Source of the DNA: Bacillus subtilis
GTDB lineage: Bacteria > Pseudomonadota > Alphaproteobacteria > Rhizobiales > Rhizobiaceae
DNA length: 64,000 bases
Assembly (NCBI GenBank): GCA_021733665.1
Contig: JAHREI010000002.1
Location: 124,001 to 188,000, forward strand
Direction of reading: 5' to 3'
This document shows, in pieces, positions 1 to 9,918 of the stretch (the first letter of the stretch is position 1; the number at the start of each line of letters is the position of its first letter). The notes under the pieces were generated by a model that searched no databases, was not told where the DNA came from, and saw only the letters and a program-made list of their open reading frames with translations. Made by a program: the position numbers and the translations under genes.

Positions 1-2
1 CT

Positions 3-746
3 TATAAAAAGCTGAATGCGGTTTTGCTGTTTATCGCTTTTCCGGTCTTTACCTATATTTTGCTGGTCGGCGGTTCTTTCGGCCTTCGTTATGTTGAAAC
101 GTCGCTTTGGGGCGGCTTGCTGGTGACAATGATCCTGTCATTGGTTGGTATCAGTGTGTCCCTACCTATGGGAATTTTACTTGCCTTGGGACGACGCTCT
201 AATATGCCGGTTATTAAGGCGCTATGTGTCATCTTTATTGAGGTTGTAAGAGGCGTTCCTCTGGTCGCATTGCTGTTTATGGCCAGTGTGATGCTGCCGC
301 TGTTTATGCCGCCCGGCACAAGCTTTGATAAGTTTTTACGAGCGCTGGTCGGGGTGTCATTATTTGCTTCTGCCTATATGGCCGAGGTTATTCGTGGCGG
401 CCTGCAGGCTATTCCGTCAGGGCAATATGAGGGTGCGGATTCGCTTGGGCTGAGCTATTGGCAGAAAACACTGTTCATTATTATGCCTCAGGCGCTGAAA
501 CTTGCACTTCCGGGCATTGTGAATACGTTTATCGGCTTGTTCAAAGACACAAGTCTTGTTTACATTATCGGCATGTTCGACTTGCTTGGAATCGTCAGGC
601 AGAATTTTTCGGATGCCACTTGGGCAACGCCACAGACACCGGCCACGGGTCTTGTTTTTGCCGGATTTGTGTTTTGGATTTTCTGTTTCTGTATGTCGCG
701 ATATTCGCTATATATGGAACGAAGGTTGGATAAGGGGCATCGCTAA
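3..746 (+). CDS. aapM: Amino-acid ABC transporter permease, 5' truncated (AapM-like)
   Basis: This is the C-terminal part of an inner-membrane permease of the polar amino-acid ABC family. The reading frame is open to the window edge, so the true start lies upstream; an apparent TTG start at 24 is only an internal leucine codon. The visible 247 or so residues hold several hydrophobic segments and the binding-protein-dependent transport (EAA-type) loop around [20 protein letters not shown], which contacts the ATPase. [17 protein letters not shown] is typical of the AapM/BztC permeases that import general L-amino acids. An AapP-type ATPase gene follows 134 bp downstream, which supports the assignment. 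The 134-bp spacer contains no convincing gene. Confidence 0.87.
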   Translation, partial: YKKLNAVLLFIAFPVFTYILLVGGSFGLRYVETSLWGGLLVTMILSLVGISVSLPMGILLALGRRSNMPVIKALCVIFIEVVRGVPLVALLFMASVMLPLFMPPGTSFDKFLRALVGVSLFASAYMAEVIRGGLQAIPSGQYEGADSLGLSYWQKTLFIIMPQALKLALPGIVNTFIGLFKDTSLVYIIGMFDLLGIVRQNFSDATWATPQTPATGLVFAGFVFWIFCFCMSRYSLYMERRLDKGHR

Positions 747-880
747 GCAGTTGCAGAAAACGAGGAGAGTTTTTTGCGGGACTGTACAGATACGGAGATG
801 GTTGTGCTTGCAAGAGCAAAACCGGAAAATTGGGAAATCATCCGCTAATTACAGGCAGATGATCAGTGAGGAAATAAAGC

Positions 881-1687
881 ATGAGCATGCAATCGGGCGC
901 TTTACTGAAGCCGACGATGGAAGAAACGGGAGCAATCATGGAAGTATCCAAAACCGATGTAGCAGTCGATATTGTCGGAATGCATAAATGGTATGGTGAA
1001 TTCCATGTGTTGCGCGATGTTAATCTGCGCGTGATGCGCGGTGAGCGTATTGTTGTTGCTGGTCCATCCGGTTCCGGCAAATCCACTATGATCCGCTGCA
1101 TTAACCGCCTTGAAGAACATCAGAAAGGCCAGATCATTGTCGATGGCAAAGAGCTGACCAATGATCTGAAAAAGATTGATGAAGTGCGCCGCGAAGTCGG
1201 CATGGTGTTCCAGCATTTCAATCTGTTCCCGCATCTGACAATTCTGGAAAATTGCACACTCGCTCCGATCTGGGTTCGCAAAATGCCGAAGAAACAGGCA
1301 GAAGAAATTGCGATGCACTATCTGGAACGCGTGAAGATTCCGGAACAGGCCAATAAATATCCGGGGCAGCTTTCCGGTGGTCAGCAGCAGCGTGTGGCAA
1401 TTGCCCGCTCGCTGTGCATGAAGCCGCGCATTATGCTGTTCGACGAGCCGACCTCTGCGCTTGATCCTGAAATGGTCAAGGAAGTGCTGGATACGATGGT
1501 TGGTCTTGCTGAAGAAGGTATGACCATGATCTGCGTAACCCATGAGATGGGCTTTGCGCGTCAGGTTGCCAATCGCGTGATCTTTATGGATCAGGGGCAG
1601 ATTGTTGAGCAGAATTCGCCAGCCGAATTCTTCGATAATCCGCAGCACGAACGTACCAAGCTGTTCCTCAGCCAGATCCTGCATTAA
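881..1687 (+). CDS. aapP: General L-amino acid ABC transporter ATP-binding protein AapP
   Basis: This is the cytoplasmic ATPase that energises the amino-acid importer whose permease lies just upstream. The 268-residue protein has Walker [10 protein letters not shown], a Q-loop in [13 protein letters not shown], the signature LSGGQQQR, Walker B IMLFDEP and the H-loop CVTHEMG. It aligns almost throughout with AapP of Brucella-type bacteria as I know it, apart from the variable first 25 residues. ATG 881 follows a GAGGAA ribosome-binding site; ATG 941 ([11 protein letters not shown]) is a shorter alternative. A strong terminator 16 bp after the stop closes the aap operon. Confidence 0.95.
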   Translation: MSMQSGALLKPTMEETGAIMEVSKTDVAVDIVGMHKWYGEFHVLRDVNLRVMRGERIVVAGPSGSGKSTMIRCINRLEEHQKGQIIVDGKELTNDLKKIDEVRREVGMVFQHFNLFPHLTILENCTLAPIWVRKMPKKQAEEIAMHYLERVKIPEQANKYPGQLSGGQQQRVAIARSLCMKPRIMLFDEPTSALDPEMVKEVLDTMVGLAEEGMTMICVTHEMGFARQVANRVIFMDQGQIVEQNSPAEFFDNPQHERTKLFLSQILH

Positions 1688-1702
1688 TTTTATGTAGATA
1701 TT

Positions 1703-1736
1703 AAAACACCCGCAATGAAAGTTGCGGGTGTTTTTT
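1703..1736 (+). terminator. Rho-independent terminator of the aap operon
   Basis: A 13-bp perfect stem, 1703-1715 pairing with 1722-1734, has a 6-base loop and runs directly into a T tract. It lies 16 bp after the aapP stop. The A-rich left edge means it could also serve the convergent VOC gene whose stop is at 1742. Confidence 0.93.
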
Positions 1737-1741
1737 ATTAT

Positions 1742-2119
1742 CTACTCGTCATGCGGGCCTTCGCAAAACTGGATACGATTGCCGAAAGGATCAATCACAG
1801 CCAGAATCCGACCCCATGATTGAGTTTCAATGCCGGGGCGCAGAAAACGATATTTACGGCTGCTGATTTCCTGATGCAGGCTATCAATCCCCTGCATACG
1901 CACAAAAATATTAGCGCCTGGGCTGCCGTCGCCGTGATGTTCGCTGAGGTGCAACACCAGATTGCCGCGCGAAACCTGCATATAAAGCGGCATGTTCTCT
2001 GCAAAACGGTGTTCCCAGTCACATTGAAAGCCAAGATAGTCGAGATAAAATTCTTTGGCTTTATCAATGTCGAAAATTCGGAAAATGGGGCAGACCTGTT
2101 CAAACTGAACGGATTTCAT
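1742..2119 (-). CDS. Glyoxalase-superfamily (VOC) protein, bleomycin-resistance-like
   Basis: A 125-residue single-domain VOC protein. The N-terminal stretch FDIDKAKEFYLDYLGF, then DWEHRF, PLYMQ and VLHLSEHHGDG, match the subgroup often annotated as bleomycin-resistance or glyoxalase-superfamily protein. The usual first-strand metal histidine is not visible, so it may bind a ligand rather than catalyse a metal-dependent reaction. ATG 2119 has GGAGAA eight bases upstream. It is divergent from the GNAT gene at 2209, so the 89-bp gap holds both promoters. The substrate cannot be told from sequence; drug binding is only a family-based possibility. Confidence 0.85.
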   Translation of the reverse strand: MKSVQFEQVCPIFRIFDIDKAKEFYLDYLGFQCDWEHRFAENMPLYMQVSRGNLVLHLSEHHGDGSPGANIFVRMQGIDSLHQEISSRKYRFLRPGIETQSWGRILAVIDPFGNRIQFCEGPHDE

Positions 2120-2208
2120 GAAGTTTTCTCCGGTGTGTTTCGCGACAGATTATAAATCTTGTCTATAAAATTCATATTAAAAAGATAGCTGAATTCAGGA
2201 GAGAGAAT

Positions 2209-2613
2209 TTGCAATATCAGTGGCTGGAGCGGCTGGAGCAAAAACATCATCAGAGTTTTTATGCGCTCTATTCGAAGGAATGGTGGACGCAGAACCGCTC
2301 TTATGAAGATGTGATCAATATGCTCGCGCATTGCGATGTGATTATCGCTTGTTGTGATATGCAGGATCGTGTGATTGGCTTTGCTCGTGTACTGACGGAT
2401 TATACATTTAAAGCGCTGATTTTTGACGTGATTATTGATGAAACTGCACGCGGGCAGGGGCTCGGACAGGAAATAGTCTCACGCATTATCCGGCACCCTG
2501 ATCTGCAAAAAGTTCAGAGCTTTGAACTTTATTGTCCTGAGCGTTTAATTCCGTTTTATGAAAAACAGGGCTTTGTCAGAGGTTCTTCCTGCCTGATGTT
2601 TCACCAGTCTTAA
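2209..2613 (+). CDS. GNAT-family N-acetyltransferase
   Basis: A 134-residue acetyl-CoA-dependent acetyltransferase. The acetyl-CoA pyrophosphate-binding motif A is seen as ARGQGLGQEIV around residues 83-93, and the C-terminal LIPFYEKQGFVRG is the usual GNAT end motif. The start is TTG 2209, preceded by AGGAGAGAG at the right distance; no ATG lies nearby in frame. It converges with the VOC gene at 2619, with only five bases between the stops. The acceptor substrate is unknown. Confidence 0.88.
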   Translation: MQYQWLERLEQKHHQSFYALYSKEWWTQNRSYEDVINMLAHCDVIIACCDMQDRVIGFARVLTDYTFKALIFDVIIDETARGQGLGQEIVSRIIRHPDLQKVQSFELYCPERLIPFYEKQGFVRGSSCLMFHQS

Positions 2614-2618
2614 CGTGT

Positions 2619-2981
2619 TTACAGCTTTTGCATCAGTTCGATGCGGTTGCCAAACGGGTCATTGATATAGGCACGAAGATAGCCGGTCAGTGGTTCATCC
2701 TCGGTCGCTTCTACCTGATGCTGCGCGAGCATAGTCAAAAATGCAGCCAGATCATCGACCAGAAAAGCCGGATGTGCTTTTTGTGCGGGGGCAAAGCCGC
2801 GCTCAATACCCAGATGCACTTTGACAGTTCCCAGCTCAAACCAGCATCCGCCGCGCCCGATAAGATTGTCCGGCTTTGTCACTTCACCCATGCCTAAAAT
2901 CTGCGTGTAAAATGCACGGGCTTTATCTTCACCACCCGCAGGCATAGCAAGCTGAATATGATCCAGTCCGAGTATCGGCAT
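2619..2981 (-). CDS. VOC-family protein (glyoxalase/dioxygenase fold)
   Basis: A 120-residue VOC protein. It begins LDHIQLAMPAG and carries potential metal ligands in LDHIQ, KVHLGIE and the terminal NRIELMQ, the His-His-Glu pattern of metal-using VOC enzymes. ATG 2981 is preceded by GAGGAGAG. It lies 16 bp downstream of a GNAT gene on the same strand, so the two are probably co-transcribed. It is not closely similar to the VOC proteins at 1742 and 3655, so these are not recent duplicates of one another. The substrate is unknown. Confidence 0.87.
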   Translation of the reverse strand: MPILGLDHIQLAMPAGGEDKARAFYTQILGMGEVTKPDNLIGRGGCWFELGTVKVHLGIERGFAPAQKAHPAFLVDDLAAFLTMLAQHQVEATEDEPLTGYLRAYINDPFGNRIELMQKL

Positions 2982-2997
2982 AGTGCTCTCCTCTTTT

Positions 2998-3525
2998 TCA
3001 GGCAGGCAAAATCGCTTGTGTCAGTACATAGTTCTCATGGCGCTCACCAGGTAGTTCAAACCAGATTGTGCCCTGCCTTTGGAAACCTTGTTGCTTGTAG
3101 AAGTTTAATGCAGGGTAATTATCATGCAAGACGGAAAGCCAGATATGGCCGATATTTCGGGCAATTACGGCCTCTCTGGCCTGTTGCATGAGTGCGGAGC
3201 CAATGCCGTTTCCGCCATGGCGGGCTCTGACATAAAGCGTGCTAATCTCTGTGGCTGTTGTCAGCGCGTTCAGGCTTTCAGGTAATGGGGCTTGATAATC
3301 AATGACAATATAGCCGAGCAGATGGTCATCCTGTTCCGCAAGAATAATCTGCTTTGCACCTTCCGTGATGATCTTCTCAAAATAGTGCGGTGTAAAACGC
3401 TGTAAAACATACTCTGCGAAAACATTGCTAATACCCGCTTTCGCATAGGTGTTCAGCCAGACTTCGATGGAAAGGGCCGCAAGTCTTAGTGCGTCTGTAT
3501 CCTTCGCGTCACGATAAATTATCAA
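2998..3525 (-). CDS. GNAT-family N-acetyltransferase
   Basis: About 175 residues. Motif A is HGGNGIGSALMQQA, followed by NIGHIWLSVLHDNYPALNFYKQQGF, typical of GNAT motif B and the terminal strand. I place the start at TTG 3525 (MIIYRDAKDTD) because GGGAGG lies six bases upstream; an in-frame start at 3582 would add 19 residues without a good ribosome-binding site. It is the first gene of a two-gene unit with the VOC gene at 2619 and is divergent from the VOC gene at 3655. The substrate is unknown. Confidence 0.85.
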   Translation of the reverse strand: MIIYRDAKDTDALRLAALSIEVWLNTYAKAGISNVFAEYVLQRFTPHYFEKIITEGAKQIILAEQDDHLLGYIVIDYQAPLPESLNALTTATEISTLYVRARHGGNGIGSALMQQAREAVIARNIGHIWLSVLHDNYPALNFYKQQGFQRQGTIWFELPGERHENYVLTQAILPA

Positions 3526-3654
3526 ATCCGGCCTCCCGCCCCAATTCGTATATTTTCTTGCATTATGCTGAAACTGCCGCAAATTTAAACAAAAAGTATT
3601 AGCGCGCTAAAATCGAGGATCGCTCTGATGCGGTCAATTAAAGGAGGAGAGACA

Positions 3655-4077
3655 ATGAGCAGAATGATCTTTGTGAATTTCCCTGTCAGCAATCTCGCAC
3701 AGGCGACAGCGTTCTATGAAGCTGTCGGGGCGCAAAAGAACCCGATGTTCAGCGATGACACGGCATCCTGCATGGTCTTCACGGACACAATTTATGTCAT
3801 GCTGCTGACCCATGAGAAATTTCGCCAGTTCACGCCGAAAAGCATCGCGGATGCCCGTGCAGTGAGCGAGGTTCTGGTCTGTATTTCTGCTGCTGAGAAA
3901 CAGGAAGTCGATGACTTCATTAATAAAGCAATCGCTGCAGGCGGGCGGGGAGATCCGTCACCGGTGCAGGATTATGGCTTTATGTATGGCCGCAGTTTTG
4001 AAGATCCTGACGGCCATATCTGGGAAGTGATGTGGATGGACATGGAAGCTGCCAAACAGGCTATGCCTCAGGGATGA
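3655..4077 (+). CDS. VOC-family protein
   Basis: A 140-residue VOC protein starting MSRMIFVNFPVSNL, with the C-terminal signature SFEDPDGHIWEVMWMD, in which GHxWE supplies a probable metal-ligand pair. ATG 3655 has a near-perfect AAAGGAGG upstream; a longer reading from 3628 lacks one. It is the third VOC gene in 2.4 kb, each separated from the next by a GNAT gene. It converges with the flavin monooxygenase at 4087, with nine bases between stops. The substrate is unknown. Confidence 0.88.
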   Translation: MSRMIFVNFPVSNLAQATAFYEAVGAQKNPMFSDDTASCMVFTDTIYVMLLTHEKFRQFTPKSIADARAVSEVLVCISAAEKQEVDDFINKAIAAGGRGDPSPVQDYGFMYGRSFEDPDGHIWEVMWMDMEAAKQAMPQG

Positions 4078-4086
4078 AACGATGCC

Positions 4087-5325
4087 TCAGGCCGTAATAT
4101 CCGCTGCATCATATTGATAGAGCCAATCGAGATCGCGCAGGAAATCATTCGGCTTACGCAGTTTGAACATGATATTGCGGCCAAGAGCAACGGGCCCGCT
4201 GGCATGATAGGCAAAGCGGTTGAGCTTGCCGCGACGGGCAACCTTGGCAATCCGTGCCAGCCGCTGCTTTTCAAAGGCGGCGAGGGCAGCGCTATGGTCG
4301 CTTTGTTCCAGTGACAGATGGGCGGCCAGAGAGGCAGCATCTTCAATGGCCATTGCCGCGCCCTGCGCTGCAAAAGGCGTCATGGCATGGGAGGCATCGC
4401 CCAGCAGGATCAGGCGCTTGTCTATAACCAGCTTTGGCTCCGGCATTTCAAACATAGGCCAGAATGTCCATTGCGGTGCGGCTTGCAACACATCGCTGAC
4501 AGCTTGCGACCAGCCGCTGAAGCTACGGATCAGCGCTGCGCTGTCGCCTTTCATATCCCAGCTGGTGCCGATATCTTCACCATCGGTAATGGCAACAAAA
4601 TTATAGGCCTTACCGTTTTTAATCGGATAGGCAATCAGGTGGGCACCCTGACCAAGCCATGCGGAAACGCTGAGCTGATCTTTTAGTGCAGAGAGAAAAC
4701 TCTGCGGAACCTGCTCAATTGGCAGGGTGGTTCGCCATGCAATATGGTCGGTAAATCGTGCGCGGCTTTCGTCTGCCGGTTTGTTTTGCGAGGTAAGACC
4801 CGCACGCTGGGCAGACCAGACACCATCGCAACCGAGCAGCAATTGCCCGCTATAGTCACTGATCTGGTCATTATGATCGACACGGATCGTCACCTTATCG
4901 GCAGCAATATGATGCGACAGCACATTCGCGCCAAGGTGGAGAGTAATATTTGGGTGCGCACGCACGGCTTTGAGTAATGCAGCCTGCAAATCCGCACGAT
5001 GGCAGGTAATGTAAGGTGCGTTCCAGCGCTGTGCAGCCTGGCTCCCAAGTTCCATGCGGATCAGCGGCCGCGCTTTCACGCCGTCCATCAGATAAAGCGC
5101 TTGAGGACTGACGGCCTGCGGCAGCAGATCATCCATCACACCCAGACGCTCAAGCAGACGAGTGGCATTGGGTGCGAGTTGCAATCCGGCACCCACTTCA
5201 GACAGAGCAGGTGCTTTTTCCATCATCAAAACAGAAAAGCCACGGTCAGCAAGTGCCAGAGCCGTGGTCATACCGGCAAGGCCGGCACCGGAAATGAGAA
5301 TACGCTGATCGTTCTGATTTTGCAT
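4087..5325 (-). CDS. FAD-dependent monooxygenase (salicylate/hydroxybenzoate hydroxylase-like)
   Basis: A 412-residue group A flavoprotein hydroxylase. The N-terminal Rossmann motif is ISGAGLAGMTTALALADRG, the middle has LLGCDGVWSAQR (DG motif) and the C-terminal FAD motif is LILLGDASHAMTPFAAQGA (GD motif). Such enzymes use NAD(P)H and O2 to hydroxylate or epoxidise aromatic or quinone-like substrates. The length and motifs resemble salicylate 1-hydroxylase and 3-hydroxybenzoate 6-hydroxylase, but no ring-cleavage or aromatic-degradation genes are adjacent, so the substrate is open. It is the last gene of the accessory block on this strand. Confidence 0.88.
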   Translation of the reverse strand: MQNQNDQRILISGAGLAGMTTALALADRGFSVLMMEKAPALSEVGAGLQLAPNATRLLERLGVMDDLLPQAVSPQALYLMDGVKARPLIRMELGSQAAQRWNAPYITCHRADLQAALLKAVRAHPNITLHLGANVLSHHIAADKVTIRVDHNDQISDYSGQLLLGCDGVWSAQRAGLTSQNKPADESRARFTDHIAWRTTLPIEQVPQSFLSALKDQLSVSAWLGQGAHLIAYPIKNGKAYNFVAITDGEDIGTSWDMKGDSAALIRSFSGWSQAVSDVLQAAPQWTFWPMFEMPEPKLVIDKRLILLGDASHAMTPFAAQGAAMAIEDAASLAAHLSLEQSDHSAALAAFEKQRLARIAKVARRGKLNRFAYHASGPVALGRNIMFKLRKPNDFLRDLDWLYQYDAADITA

Positions 5326-5518
5326 GGCGCCCTCAAACTAATAAAGCATGAGCCGGAACTGTCTGAGCGGAAAAACCGATCCGGCGAACAATTCCCGCTC
5401 TGATCTTTGCAGTCATACAAGCTGGAAGCAAAATAGATCAGCACATTATGCCGCACTATGATTCCGGCTGGTATTCAAAGGTGAAAACGGGGCGCTTTTT
5501 CACAACGGCTAAACGGAA

Positions 5519-5776
5519 TTATTCCGCTGCTGCAACCACAGGGTCACTATATGTGCAACCGGCAGGCACAGTCTGCTCTGCGCTAAGCGATGCATCGTGA
5601 CGATAAAGGGTTGAGCAATAAGGGCAGACAACTTCTTCTTCATCGCCCATGTCAAGGAAGACATGCGGGTGATCAAATGGCGGATTAGCGCCAACGCACA
5701 TGAATTCTTTAACGCCGATGCTGATGGCATTGTGGCCTGCATCGTTCTGGAAATGAGGAATAATATGATCTGACAT
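5519..5776 (-). CDS. CHCC-type zinc-finger protein
   Basis: An 85-residue protein with FMCVGANPPFDHPHVFLDMG followed by VVCPYCSTLY, giving the C-H-C-C ligand set of the zf-CHCC family. The family includes the mitochondrial complex I subunit NDUFS6, and bacterial versions are small conserved alphaproteobacterial proteins. A role in complex I assembly or in zinc binding is inference only. It is separated from the monooxygenase downstream by 193 bp in which I see no gene. ATG 5776 was chosen as the only plausible start. Confidence 0.87.
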   Translation of the reverse strand: MSDHIIPHFQNDAGHNAISIGVKEFMCVGANPPFDHPHVFLDMGDEEEVVCPYCSTLYRHDASLSAEQTVPAGCTYSDPVVAAAE

Positions 5777-6091
5777 GGGACAACTCCAGTGATTGCATCA
5801 CCTTATAACATCAAAGCGCAGAGCGGAATCACTCCTTGCCTTCATGTGGTAAAAACAAAGCGTGAGAGTGATAGCGGAAATAACCTTAATCCGGCACCGC
5901 TCAGACGCATAAATTTGCTCTGATGTATCGCGAATAGAGCAGGAGCGGAAGTGTTTTTTATCGTTTCCGCTTTAATCTCCGCTTTGTTAAGAATTTGTCA
6001 TGCAGAATACACAAACGAACCGTAACAGGATCACTGTTTTGAGGATCGAATATCGCGCGGACTTCGCGGCGATTTCAAAGGGGTTTTAAAC
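5777..6091. other. Divergent intergenic region upstream of ppk
   Basis: About 315 bp between the zinc-finger gene and ppk, so it must hold both promoters. The heptamer AGCGGAA occurs three times between about 5822 and 5950. A 24-codon frame starting GTG 5951 with AGGAG just ahead is possible but unsupported. I looked for a Pho box and found only a partial TTGTCAT half-site near 5996. Confidence 0.5.
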
Positions 6092-8362
6092 GTGTCGCAT
6101 AAAAAAAGTCATGGCTCGCTGAAAGAAGCTGAACCTGTGGGTAATGTGCCGGCATTGATGGCCAAAACAGATGTTGTAGCAGTTGAGCCCAATGGTGCTG
6201 ATTATACGGTGCCGCCTTTGTCTGAGAGTCCGGAGCGCTTTGTAAATCGCGAGTTCTCATGGCTGCAATTTAATAAGCGGGTGCTGGCAGAAGCGGTAAA
6301 CAAGCATCAGCCGCTGCTGGAGCGTGTGCGCTTTCTGTCGATTTCCGCCGCCAATCTTGATGAATTTTTTATGGTGCGTATTGCTGGTCTTGCGGGGCAG
6401 GTGCGTGCCGGTGTTGCCACGCGCTCGGCTGATGGCCGCACGCCGCAGGAACAGCTGGATTTTGTTCTGGCAGAAGTTGCTACGTTACAGGCCGCGCAGC
6501 AGGAAACACTGCAAATGCTGCGCAAGGAGCTGGTGCAGGAAAATATTGAGATTATCCGCTCTGATCGTTTGAAGAAAAACGACAAGAAGTGGCTGGAACA
6601 TCACTTCCTTGATACGATTTTTCCGGTTCTTACACCTTTGTCGCTCGATCCGGCGCATCCGTTTCCGTTTATTCCGAACCTCGGTTTCTCGATGGCGCTG
6701 CAATTGTCGCGCATTACCGATAAGCATCCGATGGTTGCGCTTTTGCGCCTGCCGGTCGCACTGAGCCGTTTTGTGCAGGTGCCGTCAGAAGCCGGAACCT
6801 ACCGCTTTATTACGCTGGAAGACGTCGTCAGCCTGTTCATTGAACGTCTGTTTCCGGGCTATGAGGTGCGTGGTGCCGGTACATTCCGCATCATTCGCGA
6901 CAGTGATATTGAAGTGGAAGAAGATGCGGAAGATCTGGTGCGCCATTTCGAAACCGCTCTGAAGCGCCGTCGCCGCGGTAAAGTGATCAGCATTGAATTC
7001 GACAGCGATATGCCGGAAGCGCTGCGGGTCTTCATGACGATGGAGCTCGGTGTCTCCGAGAGCCGTGTCAGTGTTCTGCCGGGCTTGCTGGCACTGACAA
7101 TGATCTCGGAAGTGGTTGCTATCCCGCGTGATGATCTGAAATTCACTCCCTATAATCCGCGTTTTCCGGAGCGTATCCGTGAACATGGCGGCGATTGCTT
7201 AGCGGCAATCCGCGAGAAGGACATTGTTGTTCATCATCCTTATGAGTCGTTTGATGTGGTGGTGCAGTTCCTGCGTCAGGCTGCGCTTGATCCGAATGTG
7301 CTGGCGATCAAGCAGACACTTTATCGTACTTCCAACAACTCGCCGATTGTACGTGCGCTGATTGATGCCGCTGAAGCCGGTAAATCGGTAACAGCTCTGG
7401 TGGAGCTTAAAGCACGCTTCGATGAAGAGGCTAATATCCGCTGGGCACGCGATCTGGAACGTGCCGGTGTGCAGGTGGTGTTTGGCTTTATCGAGTTGAA
7501 AACCCATGCGAAAATGTCGCTGGTAGTGCGCCGCGAAGATGAAAAACTGCGCTCCTATGTGCATCTTGGTACCGGCAATTATCACCCGATTACCGCCAAG
7601 ATTTACACCGACCTGTCGTTCTTTACATCCGATGCGGATACAGCACGTGATGTGGCACATATCTTCAATTTCATCACCGGCTATGCGCAGCCTGCGGACG
7701 GTATGAAACTAGCTATCTCACCGTTCTCATTGCGCAAGCGTATTCTCAAACATATTGCTGATGAAATCGAACACGCTCAGGCCGGTCGCCCGGCGGCCAT
7801 CTGGCTGAAAATGAATTCGCTGGTCGATCCGCAGATTATTGATGCGCTCTATAAAGCCAGCAGTGCAGGGGTGCAGATTGATCTGGTTGTGCGCGGCATT
7901 TGCTGTCTGCGTCCGCAAGTGCCTGGTTTGTCAGACAATATCCGCGCCAAGTCGATTGTCGGACGCTTTCTTGAGCATTCGCGCATTTATTGCTTTGGTA
8001 ACGGGCAGGATCTGCCGTCCAAAGATGCCATTGTTTATATCAGTTCAGCCGATATGATGCCACGTAACCTCGACCGCCGCGTGGAAACGCTGGTGCCTGT
8101 TACAAATGTGACCGTGCATCAACAGATTTTATCGCAGATTATGCTTGCAAATCTCTACGATAATCAACAAAGCTTTGAGGTACTTTCAGACGGAACCTCC
8201 AAGCGGATTAAACCCGTGGACGGGGAAGAAGCTTTTAACGCTCAGGAATATTTCATGACAAATCCAAGCCTGTCCGGCCGTGGCAAGTCTCTGAAGTCAT
8301 CAGCACCGCGTTTGATCGCGCGTCATAACCGCGTGCGCGCAGAGCGAAACCGTAACGCATGA
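6092..8362 (+). CDS. ppk1: Polyphosphate kinase 1
   Basis: Makes long-chain inorganic polyphosphate from the gamma-phosphate of ATP, reversibly, at the membrane. The 756-residue protein has the four-domain PPK1 layout: [16 protein letters not shown] near residue 54, the middle domain, then two phospholipase-D-like catalytic domains. The autophosphorylated histidine is likely His472 in [11 protein letters not shown], and a second conserved histidine is about residue 629 in [11 protein letters not shown]. The start is GTG 6092 with AAAGGGG upstream; the first 45 residues are a variable extension. Its stop overlaps the start of ppx by four bases, so the two opposing enzymes are translationally coupled. 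Confidence 0.96.
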   Translation: MSHKKSHGSLKEAEPVGNVPALMAKTDVVAVEPNGADYTVPPLSESPERFVNREFSWLQFNKRVLAEAVNKHQPLLERVRFLSISAANLDEFFMVRIAGLAGQVRAGVATRSADGRTPQEQLDFVLAEVATLQAAQQETLQMLRKELVQENIEIIRSDRLKKNDKKWLEHHFLDTIFPVLTPLSLDPAHPFPFIPNLGFSMALQLSRITDKHPMVALLRLPVALSRFVQVPSEAGTYRFITLEDVVSLFIERLFPGYEVRGAGTFRIIRDSDIEVEEDAEDLVRHFETALKRRRRGKVISIEFDSDMPEALRVFMTMELGVSESRVSVLPGLLALTMISEVVAIPRDDLKFTPYNPRFPERIREHGGDCLAAIREKDIVVHHPYESFDVVVQFLRQAALDPNVLAIKQTLYRTSNNSPIVRALIDAAEAGKSVTALVELKARFDEEANIRWARDLERAGVQVVFGFIELKTHAKMSLVVRREDEKLRSYVHLGTGNYHPITAKIYTDLSFFTSDADTARDVAHIFNFITGYAQPADGMKLAISPFSLRKRILKHIADEIEHAQAGRPAAIWLKMNSLVDPQIIDALYKASSAGVQIDLVVRGICCLRPQVPGLSDNIRAKSIVGRFLEHSRIYCFGNGQDLPSKDAIVYISSADMMPRNLDRRVETLVPVTNVTVHQQILSQIMLANLYDNQQSFEVLSDGTSKRIKPVDGEEAFNAQEYFMTNPSLSGRGKSLKSSAPRLIARHNRVRAERNRNA

Positions 8363-9882
8363 CTTTGTCCGTGGCACAGGGCCGTTTAAAAGGTCTGGAA
8401 CCGGTTGCAGTTATTGATATCGGTTCCAACTCCGTGCGTATGGTTATCTATGAAGGTATCGTGCGTGCGCCGACGATTTTCTTTAATGAAAAAATTCTGA
8501 GCGGGCTCGGCAAAGGGCTGGCTCAAACCGGACGTCTGAATGATAAATCGGTCGCCAGTGCCCTTGAGGCGCTGCGGCGTTTTCGTGCGCTCGCCAAACA
8601 GGCCGGTGCAACAAAAATTTATACGATTGCGACTGCCGCAGCCCGTGAGGCTGAAAACGGGCCGGATTTTATTACGCGAGCAGAGGAAATTCTGGGGGAG
8701 AGCATCCAGATTTTGTCCGGTCGCGAAGAAGCCTATTATTCCGCTATGGGGATTATCTCCGGCTTTCATCACCCGAACGGTATTGCCGGTGACCTTGGCG
8801 GCGGCAGCCTTGAGCTGGTTGATGTGCATGGCGACAATCCGGATAAGGCCATCGGCAGCGGTATCACTTTGCCGCTTGGTGGTCTGCGTCTTCAGGATAT
8901 GTCCGGCGGCAAGATTACCGAAGCAGCCAAGATTACCCGTAAATATGTCGGCGATGTTTCCTTCCTGAAAGAAGGCAAAGGACGAACATTCTATGCGGTT
9001 GGCGGTACATGGCGAAACCTCGCCAAGCTGCATATGAGCGCCAAACATTATCCGCTGCATGTGATGCATGGCTATGCCATGGATCCGGAAGATGCCTATC
9101 ACTTCCTTTATCGTGTCGCGCGGTTTGATATTGATCATATGCGCGGCATTGAAGCCGTATCCAAAAACCGTCGTCAGTTGCTGTCCTATGGTGCGACAGT
9201 GCTGATGGAAGTTGTGAAGCGTATGGAACCGGCACAAATTGTCTTCTCGGCAATGGGTGTGCGTGAGGGCTATCTGTATTCGCTGCTTTCCAAGAAAGAG
9301 CAGCGGCTTGATCCTCTGCTGTCGGCGGCGGAAGAGCAGGCGGTCTTGCGGTCTCGTTCGCCGCGCCATGCGCATGAACTGGCCGACTGGACGGGTTATG
9401 CCTTTGAACAGCTGGGTTATGATGAAACGGAAGATGAGGGGCGTGATCGTCGCGCCGCTTGTCTCTTGGCGGATATCAGCTGGCGTGCACATCCTGACTA
9501 TCGCGGTCCGCAGGCGCTGAACATCATTGCCCATGGTTCTTTCATCGGGATTGATCATCCGGGGCGCGCCTATATGGCGCTGGCCAATTATTATCGCCAT
9601 GAAGGCGTGATGGATGATGATGTCGCGCCGGAGATTATTCGCATTGCTACTCCGCGTTTGCGCGAACGTGCGCGGGTTCTGGGTGCTTTGTTGCGCGTGG
9701 TTTATCTGCTGTCGGCGTCGATGCCAGATGTGATTCCGCAGCTGAAATGGCGGCAGGAAGGCGATGTGCTGGCGCTGGTCGTGCCTGAGACCTATCGCGA
9801 TCTGGTTTCCGAGAGACTGGATAACCGGCTGAATGTGCTGGCTAAGGTAACCGGCAAGACGCTTCGTTTCGTGATCGAATAA
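8359..9882 (+). CDS. ppx: Exopolyphosphatase (Ppx/GppA family)
   Basis: Hydrolyses terminal phosphate from polyphosphate, and possibly pppGpp to ppGpp. The 507-residue protein belongs to the ASKHA ATPase-fold family: phosphate-1 loop [16 protein letters not shown] at residues 14-29, [10 protein letters not shown] and [12 protein letters not shown], and the phosphate-2 loop [11 protein letters not shown] near residue 144. The C-terminal part carries the HD-like helical domain typical of long Ppx proteins. ATG 8359 overlaps the ppk stop as ATGA. A symmetrical terminator follows immediately. Confidence 0.95.
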   Translation: MTLSVAQGRLKGLEPVAVIDIGSNSVRMVIYEGIVRAPTIFFNEKILSGLGKGLAQTGRLNDKSVASALEALRRFRALAKQAGATKIYTIATAAAREAENGPDFITRAEEILGESIQILSGREEAYYSAMGIISGFHHPNGIAGDLGGGSLELVDVHGDNPDKAIGSGITLPLGGLRLQDMSGGKITEAAKITRKYVGDVSFLKEGKGRTFYAVGGTWRNLAKLHMSAKHYPLHVMHGYAMDPEDAYHFLYRVARFDIDHMRGIEAVSKNRRQLLSYGATVLMEVVKRMEPAQIVFSAMGVREGYLYSLLSKKEQRLDPLLSAAEEQAVLRSRSPRHAHELADWTGYAFEQLGYDETEDEGRDRRAACLLADISWRAHPDYRGPQALNIIAHGSFIGIDHPGRAYMALANYYRHEGVMDDDVAPEIIRIATPRLRERARVLGALLRVVYLLSASMPDVIPQLKWRQEGDVLALVVPETYRDLVSERLDNRLNVLAKVTGKTLRFVIE

Positions 9883-9884
9883 TG

Positions 9885-9916
9885 AAAAAGGCCGGATTAT
9901 TAAATTCGGCCTTTTT
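9885..9916. terminator. Bidirectional terminator between ppx and the RibD-C-like gene
   Basis: The stem AAAAAGGCCG (9885-9894) pairs with its complement ending at about 9915, around a 12-base centre that can pair further. T runs occur on both strands, so it can end both convergent units. Confidence 0.88.
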
Positions 9917-9918
9917 TA

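Noticed and set aside
5985-6015. Possible Pho box before ppk
   Set aside because: Only one half-site resembles the consensus; the second half does not match at the required spacing.
5951-6025. 24-codon frame with AGGAG before GTG, upstream of ppk
   Set aside because: It coincides with a GCGGAA/TTCCGC inverted repeat and has no other support; kept only as a note.
8386-9600. 404-codon antisense frame in ppx
   Set aside because: An antisense shadow of a firmly identified gene, with low-quality amino-acid composition.
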